Assembly (NCBI GenBank): GCA_030374735.1
Contig: JASCIV010000172.1
Location: 3,234-34,980 of the forward strand
Length of the DNA: 31,747 nucleotides
From: Gracilaria caudata
Lineage: Eukaryota; Rhodophyta; Florideophyceae; Gracilariales; Gracilariaceae
Reading direction: 5' to 3'
Below, piece after piece: positions 18,946 through 28,209 of this stretch. A model generated the notes under the pieces. That model saw only the letters and a program-made list of their open reading frames with translations, did not search any database and had not been told where the DNA came from. Every line of letters starts with the position of its first letter. Within the stretch, counting starts at the first letter, position 1. The translations under genes were made by a program, and so were the position numbers.

Positions 18946-19539
18946 CTCAAGTTGATAACGAAGGGGCAGTGAGGGATGGCGTTACCGGCCCCCCTTCAAG
19001 ACCTCGATGACATGGTCTTTATGATCAAACTTATCTGCGCCGACGTCTTACTGGCGATGCAACGCCAATGAAGTCGATACCCTTGTACACGTGACAGCGC
19101 TGGCAGAGGAGGAAAAAAATAATCACCAACTTTACATGCGGAGTGCGGCATTGCTCACCCAGCTGTTGTGTGCACAGCTTGAGCAAGCTTGCTGAAAACG
19201 AAATCCCAAAAGAAAAATGTCTGTCCGAACGCTGGTTCATTTCTCATGTTCTGTTTGAAGTTATGCCTTTGCAGTTCGAAGGCACTGCGTCATAGTTTGG
19301 TGGCGCGGCCAGCCAGCGGAGCGAATGTGGAGTTGGCGCTCTCTAGCCGTCCAAGAGTGCGAGAGGCTCCCCTTCGCTCCGGGACCTCCTCCGTAACAGA
19401 ATCGCAAAGCCACTTGCCCTCGAGGGGCTGCAAGTCATAAGAGTTGCACGTCAACAAGACGGAGCGCTGCTTTTTCTGATGCGCTTAGCGTTGTGAGAAG
19501 TGTAGTGTTTGCTTCCTTTGCAATACATCGTGGTTGATA
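18946..19539. promoter_or_regulatory. Divergent promoter region of MPP10 and GCN5
   Basis: This 594-bp spacer lies between the two start codons and must contain both promoters. It includes a TACAAGGGTATCG motif on the minus strand (19087-19075), an E-box-like CACGTG at 19088-19093, and a small TGGCG/CGCCA hairpin at about 19051-19066. I see no convincing TATA box or gene. Confidence 0.45.
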
Positions 19540-20937
19540 ATGGAAGTGCACCCACCCTCAAAGAAGAAGCCAAGGCTCCACCATCCACCCACTTCGGTGC
19601 GCGCCTCTGCAGTGAAGCCGAAACAGAACGATTCTGAAGGGACCTGTATAGATGTGGCCGTACGAATGCCCGACTCGAGCTCAGGTGGTCCGAGCCAAGT
19701 GGAGACAGAGTCGGTACCTATCTCTAATGCGGATCTTGCTTCTGGTAAGCCATATAATATCACGCCAATTGTTGAAGTCCCACCGTGTCGTTCGCCTCGA
19801 ATTCCGCCGGCGGGTGCTCACATGCACCCTACGGCTGACATTCTGGGATGGGATTCGCAGCATAACTACATTCAGCGATGGGTGCGAATGACCAAGGAGG
19901 AGTTTAACAACAATGTCAAGTTCCAAGTTGTTAAAAACGATTCTCGCAGAGAGAGTTTATTGTTGCTACTAGGGCTCAAGAATGTCTTCGTGAAACAACT
20001 GCCGAATATGCCTCGGCCGTATGTGTCTCGCCTTGTGTTTGACAGAAAACATGAATCGCTCGCGCTTCTCAAAAAGTCGGGAACAGACTATGTGGTTATG
20101 GGGGGATGCTGCTATCGTCCGTTTCGGGATCAAAAGTTTGCGGAAATAGCTTTCCTAGCGATTTCACACACAGAGCAAGTGAGAGGATATGGAACTCGGT
20201 TGATGGCTCAAACCAAGGAGCAGGCCAAACGGATAGGGCTCACTCATCTACTAACATGTGCGGATAACAACGCAGTGCCTTACTTCAAAAAGCAAGGTTT
20301 CAGCAAAAAGATAACTCTTCCTTTCGAGCGGTGGCAAGGATATATCAAGGACTATGACGGTGTAACACTAATGGAATGCATTCTGCATCCTAACGTGGAT
20401 TATTTAAACATTCCGATGTTGCTAAAAGCTCAGAAGATAGCTTTGGTAGAGAAGATGAAGGAGATTTCAAACAGTCACGTTGTCTATCCTGGAATCGATG
20501 TATGCGGAAAGAAGGGAATAAAAATCGAAGACATTCCTGGTTTGAAAGATGTGGGTTGGAAGAATAATAACTTGTCTACTCGAAATGGTCCGACTGCGGG
20601 GTTCTCAACGCGGGACAAGACGTCTCAAGAGATTCTACATAAACATTTACAATCAGTTCTGGATGAAATAAAAAACCACGATTGCGCTTGGCCGTTTTTG
20701 GAGCCTGTCAATGCGGAAGAGACTGGAGCAATTGATTACTACGACGTAATCAAGAACCCAATGGATTTGTCGACGATGCAAAAACGACTAGATGATGGTT
20801 GGTTCTATGTTACCAAGGAGATTTTCATAGCGGACTTCAAACGAATGGTAAATAACTGCAAGACGTACAATGGGAAAGGTCACTACGTCACTGAGATGGC
20901 GGTACAACTAGAGAAGTTGTTCCTAAATAAAGTGTGA
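19540..20937 (+). CDS. GCN5: GCN5/PCAF-type histone acetyltransferase with bromodomain
   Basis: Transfers acetyl from acetyl-CoA to histone H3 lysines as the catalytic subunit of SAGA/ADA-type coactivators. The start is the ATG at 19540 (in frame after a TTG), giving 465 residues. Residues about 1-120 are variable and basic. The GNAT catalytic domain is about 130-285: the EIAFLAIS block contains the catalytic glutamate (Glu202), acetyl-CoA binding loop TEQVRGYGTRLM at 211-222, then YFKKQGFSKKI near 250 and YIKDYDGVTLMECILHP at 268-284. The linker follows (VYPGIDVCGKKGI). The bromodomain fills about 370-465, with YYDVIKNPMDLSTMQKRL and the acetyl-lysine-contacting Asn in NCKTYN. Length and order match plant, fungal and algal GCN5. 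An AATAAA at 20926-20931 overlaps the last codons and may or may not be a poly(A) signal. No introns. Confidence 0.96.
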   Translation: MEVHPPSKKKPRLHHPPTSVRASAVKPKQNDSEGTCIDVAVRMPDSSSGGPSQVETESVPISNADLASGKPYNITPIVEVPPCRSPRIPPAGAHMHPTADILGWDSQHNYIQRWVRMTKEEFNNNVKFQVVKNDSRRESLLLLLGLKNVFVKQLPNMPRPYVSRLVFDRKHESLALLKKSGTDYVVMGGCCYRPFRDQKFAEIAFLAISHTEQVRGYGTRLMAQTKEQAKRIGLTHLLTCADNNAVPYFKKQGFSKKITLPFERWQGYIKDYDGVTLMECILHPNVDYLNIPMLLKAQKIALVEKMKEISNSHVVYPGIDVCGKKGIKIEDIPGLKDVGWKNNNLSTRNGPTAGFSTRDKTSQEILHKHLQSVLDEIKNHDCAWPFLEPVNAEETGAIDYYDVIKNPMDLSTMQKRLDDGWFYVTKEIFIADFKRMVNNCKTYNGKGHYVTEMAVQLEKLFLNKV

Positions 20938-21449
20938 TCTCGATCTCAACCTCTGTGTTCATCTCCATGGATGCTGGAAAACGGCATTCTCACCCTCTCT
21001 CTCTTTCTCTCTTTATTATGGGTATTGTACATCGATTGCTTCTAGAGTATATGATTAGACTATGTGGGCTCAGTAGGAACCGAAGCTCAGATGAGCTGCT
21101 CATCTCTGCCACGGAGTTGTCTCACCATAAGGAGATACGACATTGTTCTGGAGCTCGAGCCTGAGACTAAAGTCCTTTTTGTGTCATCTTCGCCCTCTTT
21201 TTTTTGATTCTGTTCCGCATGTTCTTGCCTTCCACCACCTTGGTAAGAGCTAACCGATGGCCCTTGCATGCACCGAGTGACAGAAACCTCGGACAACGAA
21301 AGCTTCGAAGCTTGATCCTACACTTTCGTTGCAGACGTTGTTGCCTTGGTGCCTGATTTTAGTTCGAAGCAGCGCAATGCAACAAACTTCGCCCGTGAGA
21401 CACGAGCTATGACTTCAACACTATTTCTAGCATGTCTTCGTTTTATTTC

Positions 21450-21454
<5 letters not shown>

Positions 21455-21493
<39 letters not shown>
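21455..21493. repeat. (CT)n microsatellite
   Basis: About 39 bp of uninterrupted TC dinucleotides, flanked by CTTT-rich sequence. It is joined to copy A of the dispersed repeat, and another CT tract (30003-30018) lies next to copy C, so the CT tract may belong to the element. Confidence 0.9.
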
Positions 21494-21496
<3 letters not shown>

Positions 21497-21502
21497 TGAC
21501 GC

Positions 21503-21625
21503 TTTTGTTGCAAAAGCGCTCTCTCACTAGAATGGCCAGTATCGTTTCAGGCCACTTTTTGATGGCATCGGCAACAGTTAACCCTCTAGATATGTTCACG
21601 AAGAGGCATGAAAGATCAATCAGAA
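21503..21625 (-). repeat. Dispersed coding-like repeat, copy A
   Basis: On the minus strand this block reads VADAIKKWPETILAILVRER, then FCNKSVTK, then continues into an Arg-Glu run encoded by the CT microsatellite. It aligns at DNA level with copy B (22339-22480, opposite orientation) and copy C (30019-30120). No start codon or complete domain is evident. Likely a fragment of a repeated gene or mobile element. Confidence 0.75.
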
Positions 21626-22338
21626 CTTGATAAAATTCTCTCTGTCTCTCTCGTTTACATCTTCTTCTTTCGCTAATTGCTCGTATGTAGGGGTTTGCTT
21701 AAGACCCCGAGACCTACAACTACCACAGCCACCAACTACAGAATCATATTTGTGCCACACACACTGGGCAACGACAAGAAAGCATAAGATCTCTTAGGTG
21801 TTTCAAAAGCCGGCGTTTCGTTACCAACGCTTAGCTCTTTCTTCATCTCGGCCTCTTCATTTAACCTCTAGAAACCGTTGGCTAAGGGGCACACTACCTC
21901 CGCATATACCACATCGGCCACTCAAGAAACCATGAGCGGCGCCCTTACCGCCCAACCCTCATATCTTCGGCGAGATCAGGTACAAGAACCGGCCCGGTGC
22001 CTTTCACTGTCATCGAATATATATTCGTCTTCGAAGAGCAGTTATTTCTGCGTAAGTACATTTGACAGCAACCTACCCGACGTCTTCCGGACGATGTCTG
22101 CAGTACAAAGTTAGTGTGTAGATCTCACAAAGTAGACGTCATGGAGAACGTTGTTGGTTTACGAGAAGCTGAAGTCACTTCATCCTAACTGTACGTTGGG
22201 CATACTCCGATCTTGCATCCCCTCGGATCTTATTTGCAGAAGAAACGATTAGTGTGAAGCTGTAGGCCAAGCGTACTGAACAGTGTGGAGCATTATGCTT
22301 TACGGTGCCGAACAGAACCTCTTCAAGAAGATTATGCT

Positions 22339-22480
22339 TGCCTCCTCCTCGTGAGCGTAGGGGGTTACTTGTTGCTGATATCATCAAGAAGTGGCCTGAA
22401 AAGATGTTGGCCTTTTTAGTGAGAGAGCGCTTTTTCTACAAAAGCGCTCCGTAGTAAGGCTGTGCTCATAAACGTGAAGT
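22339..22480 (+). repeat. Dispersed coding-like repeat, copy B
   Basis: On the plus strand this block reads RGL, then LVADIIKKWPEKMLAFLVRE, then RFFYKSAP and stop. Relative to copy A, matching codons differ both at silent sites and at a few replacement sites. The similarity to copy C continues past the stop codon into non-coding sequence (CGTTTAT...GCTTA...GAGCG on the complementary strand), so the unit is larger than the peptide. Confidence 0.75.
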
Positions 22481-22833
22481 ATACGTCGAACTCGTGCTCA
22501 TCTTGCTTACCTTCGCTTCGTACTGCGACTACGACAAGATTCTCTAATCAAATATCAAAATGTATCATTGGATGTATGTCAGTTTTAATGCTATTTCCCT
22601 GGACGACACCTACATTTCGCTGTCTGACTTCTCGCTCTCTCCGCTGCCCTCGTGTGTGTTGATGAGCAGCCACTCTTCGATTTGCTCATGATCGAACTGA
22701 GCCTTCGCTAAATGTCACTGGCACAGGTACCTTTAACGATTGATTTGAATTCCCGAAGCCTACGAAGCAAATCTACTTGAAGGGCATACGATTCAACCCA
22801 ACTCCTAACCTTCAAGATCCCTAGTTGGCTTCA

Positions 22834-24999
22834 ATGCTAGAAAGATCAAGGACTTCAAACCGCCGCAACAGGGACAACCTGGATATCCAAAGAAATGGAC
22901 AAAATGCAACTTTGGACGTGGTCGACTTTGCGGTGGCTAGAGCGCTGGAGTTGCGGACCTTGCGGGATGCCGTTTCTTCGTTTTCTGGAACTCGGCGCGT
23001 TTATCAACACCTCGCCTGGCACAGTAGACGAAGAACAATGTCGCACTCTTCAAGAAGAACACCAGCTCGACTTCGAGCTGCGCATGCCGCTCAACTGGAA
23101 AAGCAGCGCCCAGCTGGCACGTCTGAGCGTCCTCCAGGCCCAAAGGGTGCCGCAAGATGTCGAAAGTATCGAAAGAAAGCTCGTTTCTTGAAGGCTATCC
23201 GCAGATTGCGTTCGAGGAACCCGGCGTGGCTAGAAACCCACATATGGCATGCTAAACGGTTTCTGATGGGGAAAGTTGGTGAGCGTCACGTGGCGGTGAG
23301 CTGTAACGACCGCGGATACCGTTCTGCATACAAAGCTGCAGTTCGCGCTTGCGTAATTCACGATGCTAGTTACTTCGATATCGTTGAAATATGTGGAGAC
23401 GTCATGAGTTTGAAGAGCGTTCTAAAAGCAGTTACGGGCCCACACAGCAATCGCGTGACGACGAATCCGGTGATCAAAGGATGTCGTTGGGTTTCAGATG
23501 TTGTTATCATGGACGGCGAGAAAGTAATCGGACCATCGGATGTATTATGGAGACCATCTACGGTTAATTTGGACAGTGAGCACCTCAAAAGCGAAGAGAT
23601 GAAAGTCTGGATGTGGGTTCATCCAGATCTCACAAATGTTGTCTTGCAATCTATACAGAAACGGGCCAAAGATGGCACGAATGTGCATAAACTAATGTCA
23701 CCGCCTCAGAGGTTCTCTCTGTATGGCCCTCGAAGTGGAATTGTACTGGCTTCTGTTTTGTGCGACACTAGCACAGCCTTTATGCATGTTGCTCGAGCTC
23801 GATCGTCAAATTGCTTACCATCAGGATGTGTGACCAGTGGAAAAGCAGAAGATCCGCGTGCAAACTTCCCTCCAAAGAGAATGGCAGAAAATGCGGACAA
23901 AGTGGGAACAGATGGTGATCACGGCGATGAATTTGGGAGTGTTACTGCAAGTGAGCTTTGGAGTGAAACGGAGCGCGAATTGTGGATTGAACGCATAGCC
24001 GACGGGAAGGGAAAACCGGAAGAGGACAAAATACCATACATAATCTTGCAGCGAACAATGGCCGTCGCAGCAGGGTACGAGATATTGGTTCCTGCCGGGA
24101 CAGGAATGATTTTCTGGAATTCAATGATGTATGCGAATGGAGCGAGAGCTATTGGAACTGAAGAAGTGAGACGTGTTCGCATGGAGAACTTGATGGAAAT
24201 GTTTCCAGAAGACTATCAAGATGGGGAAAATGGATATGCGCTGATGGAGAAAGAACGCTTAGAAGAAGAAGATCGATACAAAAAACGACCGCCTGCGAAG
24301 AGGGTGAATTATGCACTAAATAGAATCTCGTCACCGATGATTCCTGATTTAGAAGGCATTGCAATCAACGAAACAAAATTGCTCGGACAACAAAGGAAGC
24401 GTATCAAGTTGGATAAGGAAAGCGAAACACAAAGGGTGGCGCGCATCATTCGGGACCGCTCGCTTTTACAGCAGCTGTTGGGCACGCAAGTGTACCAGCA
24501 ACTGATTCACGCCAGTGAGCGGAGAACAGTCCCAGGGCGTCTTGTTCAAGCACGAAACAGGCTGGGTGAGAACGGTGGTCTCGAAAACGAACTGACTGAA
24601 CAGCACTGCACGCACTTCGTTCGCGTGTGCATCAAGCCACTCTCGCGCGGTGTTCCGGAAAGGAATGGTATACTATGCGAGCCAAACGCTGCGGATGTGG
24701 AATCAATTCGTACATTGGGAGCAAAGTTCTCGGGAGAAGAAGAGAGGAAGTCGGACGCGAAGCGCGGTGACACAAAGGCTACTCGCGAGGTAATTGGATA
24801 CATCAGCGTCGGCGGATGGAGCATGTCAGGCGGTGCACCAATCGGGACTGGGTTGGTTGCAATTAGTGCACTGAGGAGACTGAAACACGCTGGAGGCGAA
24901 ACGAAGAAAGGAAAGAAAGGAGCATACGTGTTGTTTCGCAACACGAAATCGCGCGTGTACCGCGGAGCGATTGTTTCCGTGCTCGCGCCGCAGTTGTAA
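22834..24999 (+). CDS. POP1: RNase P/MRP protein subunit Pop1
   Basis: Pop1 is the largest protein of nuclear RNase P (tRNA 5' maturation) and RNase MRP (pre-rRNA ITS1 cleavage), binding and organising the RNA subunit. The start chosen is ATG at 22834, in frame after a TAG at 22822, giving 721 residues; human is 1024 and yeast 875. The Pop1 N-terminal domain shows RRRTMSHSSRRTPARLRAAH at about 65-85 and the hallmark WLETHIWHAKRF near 132-143. The POPLD domain lies at about 395-440 (IPYIILQRT, then GYEILVPAGTGMIFWNSMMY). The C-terminal block has REVIGYISVGGWSMSGGAPIG and ends RVYRGAIVSVLAPQL. No introns. A compact version of the family. Confidence 0.93.
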   Translation: MLERSRTSNRRNRDNLDIQRNGQNATLDVVDFAVARALELRTLRDAVSSFSGTRRVYQHLAWHSRRRTMSHSSRRTPARLRAAHAAQLEKQRPAGTSERPPGPKGAARCRKYRKKARFLKAIRRLRSRNPAWLETHIWHAKRFLMGKVGERHVAVSCNDRGYRSAYKAAVRACVIHDASYFDIVEICGDVMSLKSVLKAVTGPHSNRVTTNPVIKGCRWVSDVVIMDGEKVIGPSDVLWRPSTVNLDSEHLKSEEMKVWMWVHPDLTNVVLQSIQKRAKDGTNVHKLMSPPQRFSLYGPRSGIVLASVLCDTSTAFMHVARARSSNCLPSGCVTSGKAEDPRANFPPKRMAENADKVGTDGDHGDEFGSVTASELWSETERELWIERIADGKGKPEEDKIPYIILQRTMAVAAGYEILVPAGTGMIFWNSMMYANGARAIGTEEVRRVRMENLMEMFPEDYQDGENGYALMEKERLEEEDRYKKRPPAKRVNYALNRISSPMIPDLEGIAINETKLLGQQRKRIKLDKESETQRVARIIRDRSLLQQLLGTQVYQQLIHASERRTVPGRLVQARNRLGENGGLENELTEQHCTHFVRVCIKPLSRGVPERNGILCEPNAADVESIRTLGAKFSGEEERKSDAKRGDTKATREVIGYISVGGWSMSGGAPIGTGLVAISALRRLKHAGGETKKGKKGAYVLFRNTKSRVYRGAIVSVLAPQL

Positions 25000-25872
25000 G
25001 CTGGCCGGATGGGACGAAGAGATGCACGTTCGCAACGATGCATTTCTGAAACGCACAGCAATGTTCAAGTGAGGACGCGTTGTGCTGAAGCATTGGCGTC
25101 CCCGAACGGGAGAACGGCGACGCGCGCAGATTAGGGTCACGTTGCGCCTAGTTGCGAAATGCTGTTCGTTGCTGCGCGGGTGGGGTCGTTGGGAGGGGCC
25201 ATCTGGGTTGATAAATGCGCCTGTAGCAGCGCAGAAGCTGTCGAAAACGAAGGTGTGATACGCCGCGCACGCATGCAGGCACGCAGGCATGGGGCGAGGA
25301 TGACGCGCTTGCTCAACAAGCGTTGTTGTGCTGTTATCTAACGTGACCCCGTGAGCCGAGGCGCGTTTGAAAATGCTTCAGTAACGGAAAGTTAGACCCA
25401 CGGATGCACTGCGCGTTGTGAGCGGTTCAAGGTTGGTGAAGTACCTTCGTATCTATGAAAGTGGAAGGACTGGACGCGAATCGCAGCTCGCGAGCGTTGG
25501 GCACTTCCAAATCAGCCTTCGGCAAGTCAAGGTGGTTGGGATTCGGGAAGATTCGGCATCTCTGCGCAAGCGCGCCGCAATTGGCGGGCATGCGCGTGCG
25601 GCACGCGCACGCGGCCCGCGCCACGTCGCCACGTCAGCTGTCAGACGGCGGCACGTGCTCTCGTGCACAGCGTGTAAGGCTGTTCTCTATGCGCTTTTTT
25701 GGTTTGAACGGCTGCCACTCTCTTTGTGTTGTGGCGTGTACGCGACGAGCACCCCGCACAGCAGCGCAGCGGCACACACACTGTGTCGCCGCCTCACACT
25801 TATCGCACCATCGACGCGCCCTTGCTTCCAACTCAGGTGGCAGAGCTGCCTCGCTCTGCCACACCCGTCGTC
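25000..25872. other. Spacer between POP1 and the PAP2 gene
   Basis: About 870 bp with no gene I can support. GC content rises toward the PAP2 start (25560-25660 is rich in GC and CpG). The open frames here are extensions or complements of the flanking genes. The PAP2 promoter must lie here. Confidence 0.4.
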
Positions 25873-26643
25873 ATGCGCTCCCCCTTTCAGGCTCTGCTCG
25901 AGTGGGATAAGGACGCCTCTTACTCCATTTATCGCGCCTACAACAGTCGCTACCCCGAATACCCGCTCCACTTGCTGGAGCTCGGCGCGCACGGCGTGCC
26001 ATGGCTCGTAGTGCCTCTGCTTATATTCCTATTCATTCCGTCAATGTCTGCTTCTGACGCCGCTCTGCTCGCCAACCTACTGGCCGTAACTATCGTTGAT
26101 CTTGCGCTTATTGCCATATTCAAGTCTCTGTTTCGTCGTCAGCGACCGCACTACAACCGTTCCATCGCGCCGCTCTCGCTGCACGCCGTCGATCAGTTTT
26201 CGTTCCCGTCCGGCCATGCAACTCGCGCGGGACTGGTGGCCGCTTTCGTTCCACTGGCTGCCGCGTACAAGCAGCTGCCACAGTTTTGGTGGTGTCTGTA
26301 CGTTGTGTACCCATGCGTCACCATCTGGGCGCTGGGCACGGCGTTCAGTCGCGTAGCTCTAGGTCGTCACCACATTTTGGACGTCATCGTTGGCTTGGTG
26401 CTGGGCGTTTTGTACGTCGCAATGTGGGCTCGGTGCTGGATTTCTCCTGCTGTCGGGGAGAAGTTGAGGGACGACCTGCGCGTAATGTTGTTTGGACTGA
26501 AGGAGATACACTCTCCGACGGTGGGCAAGGTGGTGCGTTCTACACTATCTGTCACGAAGCGACACGTTGCTTCGCAGCTGTGTCGCATGCAGAAGCACAT
26601 GAGCGCCGAGATTGCTTTCTTATGCACCGGCGAGTCATTGTAA
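25873..26643 (+). CDS. PAP2-family lipid phosphatase (PLPP6-like)
   Basis: Type 2 phosphatidic-acid phosphatases remove phosphate or pyrophosphate from membrane lipids. The start is ATG at 25873, giving 256 residues; in-frame non-ATG codons upstream are ignored. All three catalytic signatures are intact: Kx6RP at 84-92 (KSLFRRQRP), PSGH at 112-115 with the general-acid histidine, and SRx5HxxxD at 159-170 with the nucleophilic His166. Membrane segments flank them at about 42-57, 63-83, 118-133, 140-156 and 169-187. The size and the short spacing between motifs resemble the PLPP6 (presqualene/polyisoprenoid diphosphate phosphatase) branch more than the six-helix LPP branch; the exact substrate is inference. 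A 70-residue soluble tail follows. Confidence 0.9.
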   Translation: MRSPFQALLEWDKDASYSIYRAYNSRYPEYPLHLLELGAHGVPWLVVPLLIFLFIPSMSASDAALLANLLAVTIVDLALIAIFKSLFRRQRPHYNRSIAPLSLHAVDQFSFPSGHATRAGLVAAFVPLAAAYKQLPQFWWCLYVVYPCVTIWALGTAFSRVALGRHHILDVIVGLVLGVLYVAMWARCWISPAVGEKLRDDLRVMLFGLKEIHSPTVGKVVRSTLSVTKRHVASQLCRMQKHMSAEIAFLCTGESL

Positions 26644-27055
26644 ACATCTTGAACGCAAACAAACACTTTTGCTCATCTTAATCTTGAATTCACGTACATC
26701 ATGTGGCACAACGCCCGACAGCGGATCTCCAACGTCCCCATTATAAGCATCCACGCCTATAACCTTCTACGGCAGCGTGTCCACGCCCCCGTGCCCCTGC
26801 TGGCGTCACCCTCAGTGAAGGCTGACAGTGCGTCCGCGTGCGGGACGCCGCGACGATGTACCTGTTGTACACGTACTACACAATGCTGCGCAGGTGCTTC
26901 CACTCGTGACCGTTGAATGTCAACGGCTCACAGCCGAACACGCGAGTATTAGCAGCATAGCCCTTGTACTCATCAGTAAGAACCAGGTTCCCGCCATCCG
27001 ACATTGCCTGCAGAATAACATCCGGAATGGCCAGGTTCCCAACATTCACATCTTG
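26636..27055 (-). pseudogene. Unidentified protein-coding relic
   Basis: On the minus strand from 27055 a 59-codon frame reads protein-like sequence including NLAIPDVILQAMSDGGNLVL, then TDEYKGYAANTRVF and TFNGHEWKHLRSIV, ending at a TAG at 26876-26878. The frame stays readable past that stop (YVYNRYIVAASR). After a frameshift near 26790, another stretch reads KVIGVDAYNGDVGDPLSGVV and ends at 26636, overlapping the PAP2 stop on the other strand. The order and composition suggest one decayed gene. The TDEYKGY block vaguely recalls DDE transposases, but I cannot name the family. Confidence 0.4.
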
Positions 27056-27144
27056 TTAGATTGTTAAAAAGTCATCTCTAGTTAGAACACGTATCCTTTC
27101 CTCTCCCCGCAAGGTCGGATAGAGCACTTCTTTGCGCCCGATCC

Positions 27145-28209
27145 CTAGTTTGACCGAAGCTTTCTCTTCTTGAGGCTCTTTGGTAGCACATCGCCTCGTT
27201 CGTCCGCATAATCCAACAAGTGTCCTAAACTTCGTTTACGCTTCTCGCCGGCGTTCTGCTCTGTAGCAACTTCTACTAGCATCTGAAAAGCGTCTGTTGT
27301 TCGAGGCGTCACTCGACGTTGTCCTGACTTCTTAGTGCGTCTCATCCCGTAAACACTGTGCGATCGAGGTTTTCCGTCGATTCGGTAACCTCTTTCGTTT
27401 CTTCTTGCGTTCTTCCTCAGAATAGCAGGTAGCCCAAACCGATTCACCGGTTTTCTCTGTCTCACGACGTTCTTACGGGCATATTCTGCGAACCATTGCG
27501 TGCTGACACGCTTCGGTGGCACAATCACATTGCCCTTGTTATCCTTTGCCGCTGTGTGCAGCGGAGTGTTCTCTTTGTCTTGTTCAAGTTCAAAGACGTT
27601 CACGAAAGCTTGGAAGCTGATAGGCGTGCTGTCCTCAATGTGTTTCCGAACCTTCTGCACTCCGTCAATCCCCCAAATCTTGGCGGCGTTTGTCAGGAAC
27701 TGCGGATGATGCTGCATGCGCTTTCTGGACTCTGCAGCTTCCTTAGACGACGATATGTTCCCCAACATTTCCAGTGCCTCCTTCGGCACCTGTAGGGTGC
27801 ACGTGTCCTCACGTGGCGCGTATTTCCAAGGTTGGACAGGTGCAGCCGCTGTTGAGAGTAGATCTTCAGTGCTAACGTCGAGAAACAGCTTCTCCACACG
27901 CTTCTTTAAATCAGTATTGTCCGCAAATATGCTTGAAACCTTCTTTCGGAAGCGTTTGCGCGGTTTGCTCGGAACCGAACCGGGTCGACCCTGGTTGGCT
28001 TCCGTGCTACCATTTTCCGAACGGCGGCGGTTGAATACGTTTGGCTTAGACAGTGTCTTCGACCGCGGGCGTTCGAGTCGAGGCGAACGCAGTGATACGT
28101 TTGAGGATGGTGCGGTTGACTGTGTTGGAGAGGAGGGCAGGTAGTCCATTAGGTTTCGGACACTCTTCCTTCGAAGAATCTCGGCATCGTGATGCGGAAC
28201 TTCCGTCAT
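27145..28209 (-). CDS. Basic orphan protein with a KEN box
   Basis: Not recognised. The 354-residue product starts at ATG 28209-28207. It is strongly basic, with Lys/Arg clusters at both ends (KPRKRFRKKV near 82-91, KSLKKRKLRS at the C-terminus) that look like nuclear localisation signals, and a Ser/Pro-rich region at 25-60 with SP and TP sites. The middle (100-245) looks folded and helical (DLKKRVEKLFLDVSTEDLL; FLTNAAKIWGIDGVQKVRKH; STQWFAEYARKN). Residues 212-214 are KEN inside QDKENTP, matching the APC/C degron form, and RFGL at 257-260 is a minimal RxxL. A cell-cycle-regulated nuclear protein is a reasonable inference only. No introns. Confidence 0.75.
   Translation of the reverse strand: MTEVPHHDAEILRRKSVRNLMDYLPSSPTQSTAPSSNVSLRSPRLERPRSKTLSKPNVFNRRRSENGSTEANQGRPGSVPSKPRKRFRKKVSSIFADNTDLKKRVEKLFLDVSTEDLLSTAAAPVQPWKYAPREDTCTLQVPKEALEMLGNISSSKEAAESRKRMQHHPQFLTNAAKIWGIDGVQKVRKHIEDSTPISFQAFVNVFELEQDKENTPLHTAAKDNKGNVIVPPKRVSTQWFAEYARKNVVRQRKPVNRFGLPAILRKNARRNERGYRIDGKPRSHSVYGMRRTKKSGQRRVTPRTTDAFQMLVEVATEQNAGEKRKRSLGHLLDYADERGDVLPKSLKKRKLRSN

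Larger units (their letters stand above)
20938..22833. other. Repeat-bearing spacer between GCN5 and POP1
   Basis: Nearly 1.9 kb without a supportable gene. It contains a perfect 14-bp palindrome (AAGCTTCGAAGCTT, 21300-21313), a long CT microsatellite, copies A and B of a coding-like dispersed repeat in opposite orientations, and a further short CT-rich tract at about 21637-21653. Weakly protein-like stretches on the plus strand around 21870-22060 and 22480-22670 are broken by stops and were not identified. Confidence 0.5.

Noticed and set aside
20926..20931. AATAAA as the GCN5 poly(A) signal
   Set aside because: It lies in the last codons, and red-algal or other protist poly(A) signals cannot be assumed to be AATAAA.
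21890..22060. Histone H3 relic (LKKP...YRP...GEIRYK resemblance)
   Set aside because: Only short pieces in different frames resemble H3, and the following sequence does not match the conserved H3 fold.
24546..25061. 171-codon minus-strand frame
   Set aside because: It is antisense to the conserved 3' end of POP1 and has no family features.
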